A stretch of 64,000 nt of DNA from Carposina sasakii. Lineage: Eukaryota > Arthropoda > Insecta > Lepidoptera > Carposinidae. The notes under the pieces are model-generated. The model was not told the DNA's origin, did no database searches, and saw only the letters and a program-made list of their open reading frames with translations. Of the stretch, positions 1-12,012 are shown one piece after another. Every line of letters starts with the position of its first letter. Positions within the stretch are counted from its first letter, which is position 1. Made by a program: the position numbers and the translations under genes. Location of the stretch: positions 12,730,495-12,794,494 of the forward strand of contig CP053150.1 of the NCBI GenBank assembly GCA_014607495.2, in the 5' to 3' direction.

Positions 1-700
1 ACATTTTGTTTTTTCTGCTGTCCATTATAAAATGCATTCTCAGCACTAAACTTTACATACTTACTAATTATGATTATAGCTACTTACACCTTTGATTCTC
101 TCCCCTTTTTAGAAAATTCTCTCCAACGTTGAGCCATCTTCCTTTTGGAAACATATTTTTTAGTTTTATTTCCCATTAGTCCGAACTCAATCGAGTAATA
201 CCTACACCGCAAGATAATAAAAAATGCCACTGCCGTGGGCGAAAGCGACATAGACCCTACGTCGTCGGCGCACAGCGCGGTACTGAGAGTCAGCGGGCAC
301 GAAGTTACTATTTAACGCTTTTCAGTAAGCATTAGAGTAGAATATCGTTTGCACGCTAAACAACTTATTGAGCTCAGAAGTAAAGGGCGTAAGTCTCAAA
401 AAGATTTTTATTAATTGTGTGTTCAATTATGATTGTTTTTTAATTTTTTCTTTACAAAAGTTTACTATCATTATTATCTTGATATCCGAATTTATTATAA
501 ACGCCTACCTCATGTAATAGCCGAAATAAAAGTAAAAATGACTAAAAAACATGTCGATTTCAAAAAACAAAACTATCGAGCGAAAATCATTAAATCATGT
601 TTTTGGCTTTACATTACATAGTTAAGGGTACTAAGAATATAGTGTAATAGTCTCACATTAAACAAACATGCACCCGTTTCAGCATATTTAATCAAAAAGA
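1..700. other. AT-rich noncoding stretch
   Basis: No gene is seen. The only open frames are short, AT-rich and without recognisable motifs or plausible splice sites. A short GC-richer patch lies near 240-300. Nothing here matches a repeat found elsewhere in the window. Confidence 0.5.
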
Positions 701-704
701 TGCT

Positions 705-1090
705 AAATAAGGTCTGCCCCCTCTTAAATTACGGGCGGCAAGTCACCGCCTGCTATCTCACAATTTTGAGACTAGGTTGTAATGGCAGGCGTCCGATAGT
801 CTCCCTTTATAAAATAGCCCTTATCCAGCCACCCAACATTCAACCCCATAGCCCATGACCTTAGTTTTCCATCGCACGACGTAGATCTGCACTCCAATAG
901 TCTTTGCACATGGCGGGGACCATCACCGGGTGTATCATATTGTACGCTCGGTGATGATATCCGCCATGTGCATCCCACACCATATTAAAGTTCTCTTAAA
1001 AGGGCCTCTACATCTTGGCTTACGGCTCGATGCACGCCTCTCAAAGAACCGGGACTCTGTAGTCCCGTGAATTTCGAAAGAGATACAATA
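705..1090 (-). repeat. GC-richer block, probably part of an unidentified dispersed element
   Basis: This block of about 385 bp is markedly richer in G and C than its flanks and ends against an (ATA)n run at about 1085-1100. On the minus strand a 68-codon open frame (772-978) contains the run GDGPRHVQRLLE, which has the feel of repeat-encoded sequence, but I cannot name a family. No second copy is present in the window, so the repeat call is an inference from composition. It could equally be unique DNA. Confidence 0.25.
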
Positions 1091-1099
1091 ATAATAATA

Positions 1100-1536
1100 A
1101 CCACAGTTCCGAGCGTAAACTCTCTACTGCGTTGTCATTGTTTTACTGTGTATAGTTATATAGTATGCGGTGAGTCAAGGTCTAGTCAATTTTAAGAAAT
1201 TAGATATGCAATAAGAACAAGGGATGAAAAACCAACCAACAATAAGTTCAATTTTCAGTGAAAATCACAAAGAAGCGTGATCGTGTTTTTATGAAGTAAG
1301 ACAACATAAGGTTACAAAAGTTTGTATGGAATCAATCACTTCAGAATGTCCAAATCCAGCAAACTTGATTTATATAAAAGCTAAAATACCAATGTGAAAT
1401 ATCTGCAATTTTTTATTGACCAGTTAAAATTTAGTAATCAGACTCTGGATCAAAATTTTATACGATACATAGATACAAAGATAATAATCTGAGTACAAGA
1501 GTGTACAAGAGCACATATACATACATTTGTTTGCAA
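1100..1536. other. noncoding stretch leading into a CATA microsatellite
   Basis: AT-rich sequence with no open frame worth naming. It ends in ATACAT repeats that form the head of the repeat starting at 1537. Confidence 0.5.
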
Positions 1537-1793
1537 ACATACATACATACATATAATCACGCCTTTATCTCTTACTGGTTAGGCAGAGCACTAAGGGCCG
1601 ATAGATCCACATGGTGCCACTTCTGACCATATAGTTGAGATGTACAAGTTTGGTTAGTAGTCACAGGTGGTCAGCCCATCGCCTACAAAACACCAACACC
1701 CTCTTGTCCCTCTACTGACTTGTACAGTATGCCCGGGAAGAGAAGCAGCTGACGTATTATACATTTTTTTTCACTCTCAGAGCAGCATAGAAG
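1537..1793 (+). repeat. Dispersed repeat family A, copy 1 (CATA head, about 255 bp)
   Basis: The element begins in a (CATA)n run, continues with ATAATCACGCCTTTAT, contains GTTGAGATGTACAAGTT and GTACAGTATGCCCGGGAAG, and ends in a T run followed by CACTCTCAGAGCAGCATAGAAG. Two further copies sit at 11490-11745 (same strand) and 62764-63012 (opposite strand), the three being nearly collinear. The family has no coding capacity and no obvious terminal inverted repeats. A microsatellite at one end and a homopolymer near the other suggest a SINE or a Helitron-like nonautonomous element. The class is not settled. Confidence 0.8.
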
Positions 1794-3057
1794 TTTTTTT
1801 GTTTACTTAAATCAAATATCTAGTATTTTTTTTTATATACGTACAATAACTCCTCCCGCTATAGAAATAGCACAACAATTTTTACCCATCCATAATGTAC
1901 CTTTAATATGGTTAGAATGAAAACAATTACCTAGCCATATTTCGTGACTTACTTGAAGAATTTAAAAGTAGAGTGCTACGACTTATAAAGGCGACAGTAG
2001 GCCGCATTGCGCACCCGCATGCCTCACCGCAGCAGGCTCGTCGTACCGCACTATAAACACGAACTGACGCCGAATAAATCATCTCCGAAGGGCCTATATA
2101 TTTTGCATACACAACCGAGGTTATTTTTATTTTTCTAGATGTTTATGTTATTTGAAGACCATAATTTTAAACTTAAAGGAAAACCAGGAGGTCTCTACAA
2201 CTACGTTCATAGTTCATGCGTAGGTAGCGCTATAAACCACCCAGTTGCGGTACAAGAAACAATTTGGCAGCAACTGTTCTGTCGGAATTTAAGGGCGTCA
2301 TAATTTAGTTTAATAGATAAAATTTGATGACCACACATAAGCCTGCATTAAAATATTTAAAAACCTCTTTATCTCCAGAATAGACAGATTGTCCATGCAT
2401 ATGAAAGATTATGCAATATTATGCATACTGTGAGCGATTGCTAAGCATATGCTCATATGCACAATAATAATTGGACATGGCGCCGCGTAAGCTATCATCC
2501 GAACAACACGCAGCCGCAGTACACACTCGCTGACTAATGCAGTGGTAAAAATAGATAAAGCAACGAGTTTAATTTAAATATTTTAATGGCGATTTCTTTA
2601 ATGTATTCTTTAGTATTTTCACAGAAATTTAAATACAAATTAAATGTATTCTTTTGAATTTGCATCACACAAATGCTAAGTTTACGAAACTATAAAATAG
2701 TCTTTAGCGAATACAGTGAGTTTTATGTCGTAAGATGTAAAATACTATGACTTTTTAACGATAAAATTTGAAACTTTAGTCTCTGTAATGTATTTATTAA
2801 ATTAATTACAGGAACTTGGGAATTGAATGTTTCAAATGTAACTTCATATAGAGAATGTAAGTCATAGTAACCAAAATCTAGTGAAAATGGCTCTGTGTGT
2901 GGTAACAGCGCAGTACGGTAAGTCTACTCAATTTAAATAGAGTTGTGTTACATCAACCTGGAATAAATCTAGTAAAAACTTATTTAAAGTATAGCTGCTT
3001 TAAACTGTGCTGACAATAGGTTGGAACAGGGATAAAGAAGTGCAGTTTATATAGTGC
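1794..3057. other. noncoding stretch with a cluster of ATGCAT/CATATGC motifs
   Basis: No gene is seen. Between about 2385 and 2465 several overlapping ATGCATATG, TTATGCAAT, ATTATGCAT and CATATGCTCATATGCA motifs occur, bracketed by TTGTCCATG and TTGGACATG in opposite orientation. The remainder is plain AT-rich DNA. Confidence 0.4.
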
Positions 3058-3255
3058 GTAGATCCCAACAAATATTAATCCGAAAGTAAGTTTGTTAGTT
3101 AGTATGTTTGTTACCTCTTCACGCTTTATTTACTCAACCAAACTTCTTGCAATTTTGCAACCATATACTTGGAACTACGGAAAAGGACATAGGCTATAAA
3201 GTCCAAGTGGAGAAAGTCGCGTGTGTCCGCTAGTAGGTATTTTATAAAGTGGCGT
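3058..3255 (-). mobile_element. LINE 3' tail fragment, minus strand
   Basis: Read on the minus strand this contains the phrases AAGCGTGAAGAGGTAAC and AACTTACTTTCGGATTAATA, typical of the noncoding 3' end shared by many insect non-LTR retrotransposons (RTE/CR1-like), where the last bases form short variable repeats. No reverse transcriptase coding sequence is attached, as expected for a 5'-truncated copy. Assignment to a clade is from memory of such tails, not from alignment. Confidence 0.55.
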
Positions 3256-3599
3256 GTGGCGTATTTCAGTGGCGTTAAGACTTAAAGGTGTCTTTAATAA
3301 ATTATCTTTCTGAAACTATACTAAGAACTACATAAAATACTACTTTTGCTAGAAACGAGGTTAGAATGTGAAGTAAATTGAAAGCAGGTCCGTATCAAAG
3401 GCCGGCCGATGAAGAAATTGTTTTTCCATGGAACCCAAGTTTATTGCGTTTTCTAATAGATCTCATGATGTTCTAACTAGACTGCATTGCTTGAAAACTA
3501 AAAATAATTAGATACCAGAGAGAGGTTTAACTTGACTTATTATCCGACTTCACCAGAAAGAGGGTTATGTTTTTCGAGTATATGTAAGTAAGTATGTGT

Positions 3600-3718
3600 A
3601 GGTATATTTTAAAATTATTAATAAAGAAACTGGAAAAAATTCTTCACCCGAGTGGGAATCGAACCCACGACCACTGCAAACCGTGCCAGCCGCTATAACC
3701 ACTAAGCCACCGGGTCAA
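3600..3718 (-). mobile_element. tRNA-derived SINE, minus strand
   Basis: On the minus strand the sequence starts near GACCCGGTGGCTTAGTGG, which holds a pol III A box (TGGCTTAGTGG), and continues to GTGGGTTCGATTCCCAC, a perfect B box in a perfect T-arm stem. The anticodon arm pairs poorly, so this is a tRNA-like head, not a functional tRNA. It is followed by CTCGGGTGAAGAA and an AT-rich tail (TTTCTTTATTAATAATTTTA). The same tail recurs at 40571-40632, and a scrap at 33470-33485, as expected for 5'-truncated retroposed copies. Confidence 0.7.
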
Positions 3719-3888
3719 TTGCTCGGATGACGAATTTTACCATCTCTTTTCTAAATTACATATTGGCAACGTTATTCTTCATCCCGATAGCTATACACTA
3801 GCCAAATCTCGGCAAACAACTTCTTTGGAACCTGCACGCCTTGTCGCATTTGTGCTTGAGATGTATCTTTATATTCGTCTCACATTCG

Positions 3889-3943
3889 ATTTCAATAATA
3901 TATATCGAGAGATTTTTGTTGAGATATTTTAGATTTAAATGGG
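3889..3943 (+). repeat. 55-bp duplicated segment, copy 1
   Basis: A segment beginning ATTTCAATAATATATATCG and continuing through GAGATATTTTAGATTTAAAT occurs again almost unchanged at 7267-7319. The flanks of the two copies differ. It is probably a fragment of an unrecognised repeat. Confidence 0.7.
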
Positions 3944-6289
3944 TGAATTTCCCAGGTACGTTTTTAACGCGGCGTGGATGAAAATCGTAGTGGAAAGTGC
4001 AAAATGCACATTTATTAATTTTTTTTCATTAAGTTCAGACAGTGATCTAGACTAACGTTTATAACTTAAGACCAAAATCTATTTGTTTACACATTTAAAA
4101 AATTATCAAAGGCTCTAAATCTAATTGCGGTGCTATGTCCCCACTTCATTTGCAAAAATAAATTTGGCTATTTTAATTTTCGGGTGAATTAATTTAACAG
4201 AATACATACATATTTTAAAAATACATTAAATGACACTATTATTTACACCATGAGCAGTAATTTAACTTAACCCGGTAGTACCTGTAACAGCTTTTTAAAA
4301 ATGTCCCGCGGAAAAAGTCAATAACGCTGGCGCATTTTGAACATTACACTATTTCATCATAATGAATGAGATAGATGCTAAGCTATCTTTCCCCGCACTG
4401 CTCTGTCAAGCCATCGTATACCAAGTACAAGGATGTTTGATACACTGAACAGTTTGCCCGCCAAAAACGTAAGTATAACCTGCGGTGGCGCAGGAATACA
4501 AATTTATCATATAACGGTGTCATGTGTATTTAAAAAACTAAAAAGCTGTTTAAAAAGAAATTTTACAGATGATTAAAGATTAGATGTATCAACGTAATTG
4601 CAAATGAATTATTACAATTAAAATAATAGTGTCCGTTATAATTTGAAATTTGTTACTTAATTCTAAGTACGGTGTCGCAACTCCAGTGGCTCCGGTGGCA
4701 AAAAGAGGGCCACCGTAATTTAATAATGTCACCGTAATTGATATTTTGTCTTTTTGTACACAGGATGACTGGATAACTGGTATTATTTATATTGAGATGT
4801 AAAAGTACAGCCCATTTTCTACCTTAATGGGTAGGAAGACCTATTAAAAAAATTACGGCTTCAGGGTTATGCCCCATTTTGTAATGTTTTTAAAATCACC
4901 TTATTATTAAATGGAAATGCATAAAAAAACTAAAATACGTGTATATTTAAGTAATTCAACTAGATAAATAAATAATCATTGGAGACAAAACAACAGACAT
5001 CAACTTGGCATTGTCAAAGTACAATTACCAAAAGGTTTATAATTTTTTTTCCTGATTCTTTCCTATACATTCAAAATAATGATTTCACGTAATTCGCACA
5101 CTTCATTAAACTACATTCAAAAGGTATAATTATGAAAAACCTTACCAACAGCTGACTAATGATAATTTTAAAAGTGCTATCTTATGGCGCGACAACCTTT
5201 TTTAACAAGTAACCTAAGTTTGAAGTCAAATTTAAAAAATACAAAGGTGATGAACTGACATTATAATATATATATTATAGCATAGGAATCTTACTGCTAT
5301 CCAAAGGCCTTTTCATGATGCAGTTCAACTCGAATCGAGGTCATACCGCCACCTCCATCTCGTCTTACTCTTACCCCAGGCAGCCACTCTGTAGCATCCA
5401 GCCAGTTGCACTGTTCGTCTATCTTTCGGTGTCTAAACGACTAACATGGCCGGCACTTTTACTGTCCAGTTCCTTTTTGGTAGGCGATTAACATACCTAA
5501 TGGTGTTCCTGATGCAGTCTGAGCACTGTAGGTCAATCGATAGACAGCATAAGTACACATATCGACAAGTAGACGTTATAAGATCATAGGAAGGGAACCG
5601 TTCCTAAATGAACTAAGTTCTTCCAGGCACTTAAGATTCATCTCTCAATATTAATAGCTGACCAATAAGAATGTAATATTTTTTTGAGTCCTGACTGTTC
5701 TCAGAAAAAATGTCTATAGAATGTTCTACTGGCCTAGTAGGTGTACTCATGCACATAATTATTATCTACTTCAATCCCACGTTTTGTGATATTGATTATG
5801 ACTTGGCCTTCAGTTCAACCTCAAGGAAACCACCCAAAATTGCTACTATAAATGAACAGTTACCGAGTAGCTTGAACAAGTACGCTTAATGATAACAGAA
5901 GAGTTCTACATTCTACTTGCCTCAATATAATACTGCTATAGGCTGTAGCGCCACGGAATGTATTTTTCGAAACCTTTATTGGTCAGCTGCTGGTAAGCTT
6001 TCTCATAATAAGTTACACCTTTTTGAGTAGCTTATTAAATAAGGAATTTAGTTTGATAAAGGGTACGCATGACGCAGTATATTATTTTGAAAGAGTAGGG
6101 GCTTAACTGGCAAAAACATTTAACAAATTTTGCTTGACCATTCCATGTTGATAGATTTTTGGGAGGTCAAAGTATAAAATGTGATTAATTTCTTATATGC
6201 CATTCTACTCCTCTAAAAGGAGATTAAAAAAAAATCATAAAATGTCATATCTCCGACACCGTGAATTTCCGGATGGGGTGTTCCTTATA
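3944..6289. other. noncoding stretch, no gene recognised
   Basis: AT-rich with no credible coding exon. A small block at 4680-4735 carries GTGGCTCCGGTGGCAAAAAGAG followed by ACCGTAATT repeats. A perfect AT dyad of about 20 bp lies near 5263-5282. The block 5290-5540 is more balanced in composition and looks unique. Confidence 0.45.
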
Positions 6290-6671
6290 CAGTGTGATTT
6301 TTAGTCGTCAACGTTCCCGAAAACTACGGTATCTCCTCATCATCACGATCATTTTTCTCCATGGAAGCATACCTGGGAAGTATCTGGTTTCCAAGATATT
6401 AGGGTCCAAAGTTGAGTAAATAGACTGCGTTTTTCTGCATAAATGCACATTGACGCGCGTAGCAAGATTTTTTCACGAGAAATAATTATTATCTGTCTAT
6501 GAAAAAACTAGCATAAACACTGGACACTATAAATTCCACCCGAACAAGTAATTCATTTTTTTTTCAAAAAAATTACATCGTTTCCCAGCATTTTTTTTTG
6601 TCATAAACTTACTTTATTTGATATATAGAGTACGTACCCTTCGTTAAGGGTGGCCACCAAAAAATACCCTG
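6290..6671 (-). mobile_element. MITE family B, copy 1 (about 380 bp)
   Basis: The right end reads, on the minus strand, CAGGGTATTTTTTGGTGGCC, and the left end CAGTGTGATT is a decayed match to the CAGGATGATT end seen in the copy at 45329-45679. Internally both copies share CTCCATGGAAGCATA, ATATTAGGGTCCAAAGTTGA and TTCTGCATAAATGCA in the corresponding order. The ends abut TA, consistent with a TA-targeting Tc1/mariner-type nonautonomous element. There is no transposase. Confidence 0.75.
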
Positions 6672-7266
6672 TATATAAAGGTAGCTAACGAGGTGCACTT
6701 TCACATGTGAAAAGAAATGATCCTTATTTCTGGTTTTCGAAGATTTTTACGTACATATAAATAAATACGGCTAGATTCCTGAAATGGTGTAGTCAGAACT
6801 GCGAGATCTTAAAGGAGATACCATGGCCACTACGTTTTATGCTAAGAAAAAACTCACTAGGAAGCATTTTAAAGTATGTAATAAAATATTTCCCTAACTG
6901 TTAACGTGTTCCTTAAATTTGTTATCATAGTTTCTAAGCTATAATCATGATGATAAACATTATTACCAACTAATAAACGAAAAATCTAAAGTTTTCAAGT
7001 TCTTATAAAATAAATAAATTGGTGATTCGAATGATGTTCTCCTGTATTTATAATTTCGCTGGTTGTAATCAATTTCAGTGGAGAGATTAACAATTTCGGT
7101 GGTTTGATAATAATATCGGTGGCAATTGAAATTTTTAAATGCAGATATCTCAAGAAATAATACGTTTTTAAAAATGTGTACCATATGACTGAATATTATA
7201 TATTTTTAGCTATTACTTCGAATACAAAAAAGTTGTAGAAAGTGGATATAAAATTTCGCCAGCGTA
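6672..7266. other. noncoding stretch with iterated ATTTCGGTGG-like motifs
   Basis: No gene is seen. Between 7055 and 7135 the motifs ATTTCGCTGG, ATTTCAGTGG, ATTTCGGTGG and ATCGGTGGC follow each other at intervals of about 20-30 bp. The rest is AT-rich. Confidence 0.4.
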
Positions 7267-7319
7267 ATTTCAATAATAGATATCGAGAGATTTTTGTTGA
7301 GATATTTTAGATTTAAATC
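7267..7319 (+). repeat. 55-bp duplicated segment, copy 2
   Basis: Near-identical to 3889-3943: the shared core includes GAGAGATTTTTGTTGAGATA and TTTTAGATTTAAAT. The only differences noted within the core are single bases near the start. Confidence 0.7.
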
Positions 7320-7924
7320 CTCAATTGTTTTCATATAAAATTTTAAATATGAAATTGTAAAAAAACGAGAATATTTTTGTTCTCTAGTACTTAACACGGA
7401 ATTGCAATTGTTTGTATGACCATATATTTATGTTTTGTTTAATTATTTTAGTGTGAAGGTTACAGTGAATAGGTAGATATAGTTAATACATGTCCAACTG
7501 AATGTTATTTAAATATCTTATATCAAATCTTATATTCAAAATACAAGCACAAGTATTTTGAATAGATGTTGTCGTTTCCCACTATGTATTTTATAATTCA
7601 GAATTTGCATAGCTATAAGAATATTAATGTTAGGTCACACTTTATGACCGCTTTTATATTGTTTGTAGTCTTTTGTTAATTTCGAATGCGTTTTAATATT
7701 TATATATTAAATTTTATAATTAATGTTTGTACCTGCTAAGCCAGGTATAAAGAATATATTGAAATCGTACTAAAGAAAAAACTTTAATACTGTTGGGAAA
7801 TAAAATTAATATTAGCATAATACACCTTGCGGACATAACAAAATATCGATAAAGAAATAATCTGTTTTCTATAGTATTGTAACAGCCTGCTCTAGTAGCA
7901 TGACCTGCGAATACACGATATGAT
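7320..7924. other. AT-rich noncoding stretch
   Basis: No gene, no long repeat and no structured element recognised in this interval. Confidence 0.5.
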
Positions 7925-8012
7925 AATCCGCCCCCTGATTACGTAAAAGCAATAGCAAAGCTGAAGCCGCGCGATTGCTATTGCTTTTGCTTTTACGTAA
8001 TCAGGGGGCTGA
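7925..8012. repeat. Compact hairpin (short foldback element)
   Basis: The left arm ATCCGCCCCCTGATTACGTA continues as AAAGCAATAGCAA, and its reverse complement returns on the right as TTGCTATTGC, TTTTGC, TTTTACGTAATCAGGGGGC. The arms are about 33-39 bp, differ by one 6-bp insertion and one mismatch, and enclose a GC-rich loop of about 17 bp. A transcript would fold into a stable stem. It is most likely a very small MITE, though a small-RNA precursor cannot be excluded. Confidence 0.7.
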
Positions 8013-8540
8013 TTTATCGCCATTTAGCCTGTCAAAATACGATAAATATAGACGCCATGTTGAATTTTGTATAGAGACGATACGATATCTTACGATACGA
8101 TACGATGCGTGGTCATGTTAGGAGGGCTGGTCCAGCATAAATTCACGAGTTAGCCTGTCAAACATTGTTTTTAACTTTTTCGGATACAGAAAAACACTTA
8201 AGGTATGTAACAACGTGAAAGTGTGTTTAAAGACAAACGGCCGGCACACACAAGGTGGTCGTGCGTCATTAATCTTTTATCTAGCTTCGTGCGCATTGTC
8301 GCGGAGTCACGGATGTCGCCGCAGCTAGCGTGCCGAATCGCGCCGGGGCACACCTCCCGAACATATGGAGCAGATACACTGAGGAGTTGGCCTGACAGTT
8401 AAGAAAGGACAAATATCCGACTGCGTAAAAATTGTTACCCAGTGTGATTCTACGACTAAGACAAATGATGTTATCTTATGGTATGTGCGAATACCCTCCT
8501 TCTGGATGCAGTTGGGTAAAAAGGAAGTGTTTTAGGTTAC
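8013..8540. other. noncoding stretch with CGATA microsatellite
   Basis: Contains an imperfect (ACGAT)n run at about 8076-8108 and two copies of TAGCCTGTCAAA (about 8026 and 8152). A GC-richer patch at 8235-8370 shows no coding character. Confidence 0.4.
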
Positions 8541-8546
8541 TTTCTA

Positions 8547-8684
8547 CTAGAGATGTGCTACGTTTCTATGGATGCGATAACACCAATCAAATTCATTGGC
8601 ATCATGGAACAATTAATATGATTGGTGGATATCACACGCAACCGTGGCAATGTAGTATACATAGCATGGCACATCTCTGGTGAA
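8547..8684. mobile_element. Foldback MITE with AGAGATGTGC termini
   Basis: The segment opens with CTAGAGATGTGC and closes with GCACATCTCTGG. The inner arm sequences CACCAATCAAATT and AATATGATTGGTGG also pair. Total length is about 138 bp with imperfect arms. The open frames that cross it on both strands are by-products of the palindrome. Confidence 0.65.
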
Positions 8685-8699
8685 AACGCAGCCTTATAA

Positions 8700-9245
8700 T
8701 AATGTCTACTCATAGCAATTTGTGCCGCCTGCACCAGTCGCTTGTATCGTTTATAGATCACCTTGTATTGCTTATATTGCTATATAAATATTTGCAGTGC
8801 AGTTACGAATTTATCTCTCTACCTATGTATGCTACTTTGGCGGTTGTATGTCGATGATTAGCACAGCTCTCAGTTGTATTAGCTTCACGTCCCAAACCAT
8901 TGTGTCTCTAGCCCTACATTGATTCGGAACGCATTAGCTTTCATACTTTTCATTCGGCACTGTGGGATAAGTTTGCAGGTGACAAATATACGACATTTAA
9001 ATGTAGAGTTAGAAAAAAATATTCAGCGCGTAGATGGTGGCGCCACTTCTACTTTAATATTTGTAAATATGCTAAACGTAATGTGCAATGTCGTTTATGT
9101 AGTTTGATTTGAAAACGTTAATGTTTTTTCACTGTTTTGTTACGAAGACGCAAGTTTTGTGATTTATTGTCAGACATCAGTAATGTAACATCATAAAGTA
9201 GGTTGGCAATTAGGCAAGTAGATTTTTTTTGTACTACCCACTACT
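8700..9245. other. noncoding stretch, nothing recognised
   Basis: Short open frames exist but none has motif support or flanking splice sites that would join them into a gene. Confidence 0.4.
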
Positions 9246-9365
9246 ATCTAGGAACTTGTAGATCCCAAAAACTAATTGTAAAAATGCGAAACTACCTTTG
9301 CTTGTTACTTTTACTCGCTTTATTTACTCAACATACTTATTTAGGCTACGTTCTGTAGTCCATAC
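9246..9365 (-). mobile_element. Decayed LINE 3' tail, minus strand
   Basis: On the minus strand the sequence contains AGTATGTTGAGTAAATAAAG and GTAACAAGCAAAG, the same kind of tail seen in better condition at 3058-3255. It is short and degenerate. Confidence 0.35.
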
Positions 9366-11489
9366 GGATGAAATCGCTGGCAACTGCTAGTTTAATCATA
9401 TTAAAGTAACATCACTGAGGGTTATCTAAAAGCATGGTATACTTATGTATTTACCTACTGATTCCTACGTTCTCAACGAAAAATGTAGATTTTCATGTGG
9501 TCCAAATACTATATTTTCCCTAACTACACTACTTTACAAATTGTGTCGCTTTTCCACCGGCAATATACAAAAAGCACGGTAGTTAAAACTTGTGCGAAAA
9601 GTGTAGCTTGTTGACTTGCAATTTTCTCTTCCCTTCCCTTCTGGGTGTCCTAAGTTAGATTATAATATTTAAGTACCTACATTGTTACTATTCTCATACA
9701 TTAGTCACTATAACGGACTAGGTTAGTTCTCAGCCTACTTAGATTATAAGGTCTAAAGGAAGCTATTAGGCAAATGACTAACTTCCCAGCGAGATCTGCA
9801 TCTAAATACGAAGATTGGAGTTACGTATCAATAGAGGCGGTACATAATTAATAGGTGCCTTTCATATTTAATGCCCTGACCACTAAATATCAAGGTGTAT
9901 AAGAAAATAGAGAGACATGGTACTAAGTATTGGAGATAATAAAGGTATTATTATTATCAGTTACTTATTGAGTTTCACTAAGTTTTAGAACAAAACTTGG
10001 AATACAATGCTTCGCATGCTCGAGTCTCATTTGTTAAATTAAGTTTCAGATCCTCTGACATAGGTACCTACGCTTAGCTCGTTATGATATGCCTTTGTGT
10101 ACCTAGAGCATGCTCAGTGCTCACTCTTTATTGATAGTTAATACCTAATTAAAAGCCCAATTACATAAGCGATTATCTTTACCCGGTGTCGGTAGCGATA
10201 GCGATTTCTCGCTTTTTGCCTAGCGTAATTGAAACCCAGTAGTATAATTCTAGCTATGAATTAAGTACCTAAGTAGGTACCTACTTGCAATAAAATGGAT
10301 CAATCAATAGTTACATTACATTAACTTACAAATTGAATCTACAGATTAGATAGAGTATGCACAGAAACCTATATCTTTTCAATAATAGCAACAACTCTGA
10401 ATATTGTTGATCAAAGACCGAAGCATGACAAACAAACTCGACGTGGAATTGTATTTGATTAATCTGAGATACATGTGTGATTGGATATAGAAATTGAAAA
10501 GGCATTACAGCGGCACCCCGCAGCGAGCCTATCACCTTCCCCTGCCCTCGGTCCTCTTTTTACTATTTACTTACTACGATTCACTCCATTAAGCCCTTGA
10601 ATAAACTCATTATGTCTGAATGCGACTACCCGCCGACGAACTCCTTTCAAACGATATTAAACCGCATTATCAACATTTATTCCTGGCTTTGATTAGTACC
10701 GTATCATTTAGTCCTGTGTTGTAATTATAATTCGTTGATATATAACACACCTTTTGCCGAAAATATAGGGCTGGTTTTTCATTGCGTGGGCCGTTTGGCG
10801 GCGTCTTTGAAGGCAGGAGATGAAAAGAACCGCTTACAACCATTTATCATCAACAAACACAATTGTATTGGGACACAACTCGAGAAATTGGTGGACAAAC
10901 AATCTGGAATTCATAATTTAGGGCTTTGTGGGCCTTAGAGCCTTAATCGAAAAGTTATTATCTACCCCAACTTTTGGGCATCCTGCATATGGAGGTTTTT
11001 AAACTTTTTGCTCTTAATAATATGGGTTGTAAAAAATTGGTCTTTTATGGACTGAAATATTTATTTTGCTCTTAAGAGATAAGTTACAGTCGTATTAGTG
11101 GCAGTACCTACATTATGAATTCATTAAAGTTAACCTGTCCGCTGTAGTAGTTTAGAGCACTAAGTAATTAATAAATTTTGTATTGGAGCGAAAGAAATAG
11201 TATAAATGATAATAGGTATTTTGAATAAAATAAAGTACCTACCTACTTTAAAATAAAGGCGTTATAAATATTCGTCGTATAGGTAGATGTAGAAGGTAGA
11301 GCGTCATCAAAAGTGGAATAGGTTCCACCTGTGGATAATACTGAGCTACCAGATAATAAAATATACTAACTATTGTAGATAGGTACTATAGTAGCCATTC
11401 ATTCATGACGTCCTGGGTTTAGATATAAAATTTCTAGCTTGTTTCAAAATTACAGACACATTAGATATGCAGACACTATTAGAAGTAAT
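9366..11489. other. noncoding stretch, apparently unique
   Basis: No gene is recognised. Frequent GTAGGTACCTA-type tracts (for example around 10263-10286) are typical lepidopteran low-complexity sequence. The interval 10700-10940 carries a 67-codon frame on the plus strand without motifs and with no splice-site support. Confidence 0.4.
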
Positions 11490-11745
11490 ACATACATACA
11501 TACATATAATCACGCCTTTATCCTTTACGGGGTAGGCAGAACACCAAGGCCCGATAGAACCACATTTTTGAGGGTATAGTTGAGATGTACAAGTTCGGTT
11601 AGTAGTGACAGGTGGTCAGCCCATCGCCTACAAAACACCAAGACCCTCTTGTACCTCTACTGACTTGTACAGTATGCCCGGGAAGAAGAAGAGAAGCAGC
11701 TGTCGTATTATACTTTTTTTTTCACTCCCAGAGCAGCATAGAAGA
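11490..11745 (+). repeat. Dispersed repeat family A, copy 2
   Basis: Same order of blocks as the copy at 1537-1793: (CATA)n, ATAATCACGCCTTTAT, GTTGAGATGTACAAGTT, GTACAGTATGCCCGGGAAG, a T run and CACTCCCAGAGCAGCATAG. One internal segment, ATGGTGCCACTTCTGACC in copy 1, is shortened here. Confidence 0.8.
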
Positions 11746-11934
11746 AATAAGAAGTAATAAGACATTACTAATTCCAAACAATCAGCCAGTGAACGCATTC
11801 ATTATTAAAACACCAAAAAACTGCGACAATCTAACGCAGTGTGACAAAACAGCTATAACTTAAAGCAAGCGGGGTGCATTTCATCACATATAGATAATTC
11901 GCGTTTAATATAGATCTGTCGGACTTAGCTTGGG

Positions 11935-12012
11935 GCGTGAGCGGAGCCCCGCCTCTATCGGTCCGGCCAATGGCGGGGCTCGGGCTCCGGCCTGCGGAGC
12001 GCCACGGTTGAA
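11935..12012. promoter_or_regulatory. GC-rich block with CCAAT motif inside an inverted repeat
   Basis: In an AT-rich background this block holds a perfect 10-bp inverted repeat, GAGCCCCGCC at 11944-11953 and GGCGGGGCTC at 11972-11981, enclosing GGTCCGGCCAAT. CpG density is high. Such islands can mark a promoter or a noncoding first exon, but no coding exon follows that I can recognise. The regulatory call is an inference. Confidence 0.25.

Noticed and set aside
3645..3718. Possible tRNA gene on the minus strand
   Set aside because: A and B boxes and the T-arm are good, but the anticodon arm pairs over only about three bases and the SINE tail follows, so it is a SINE head.
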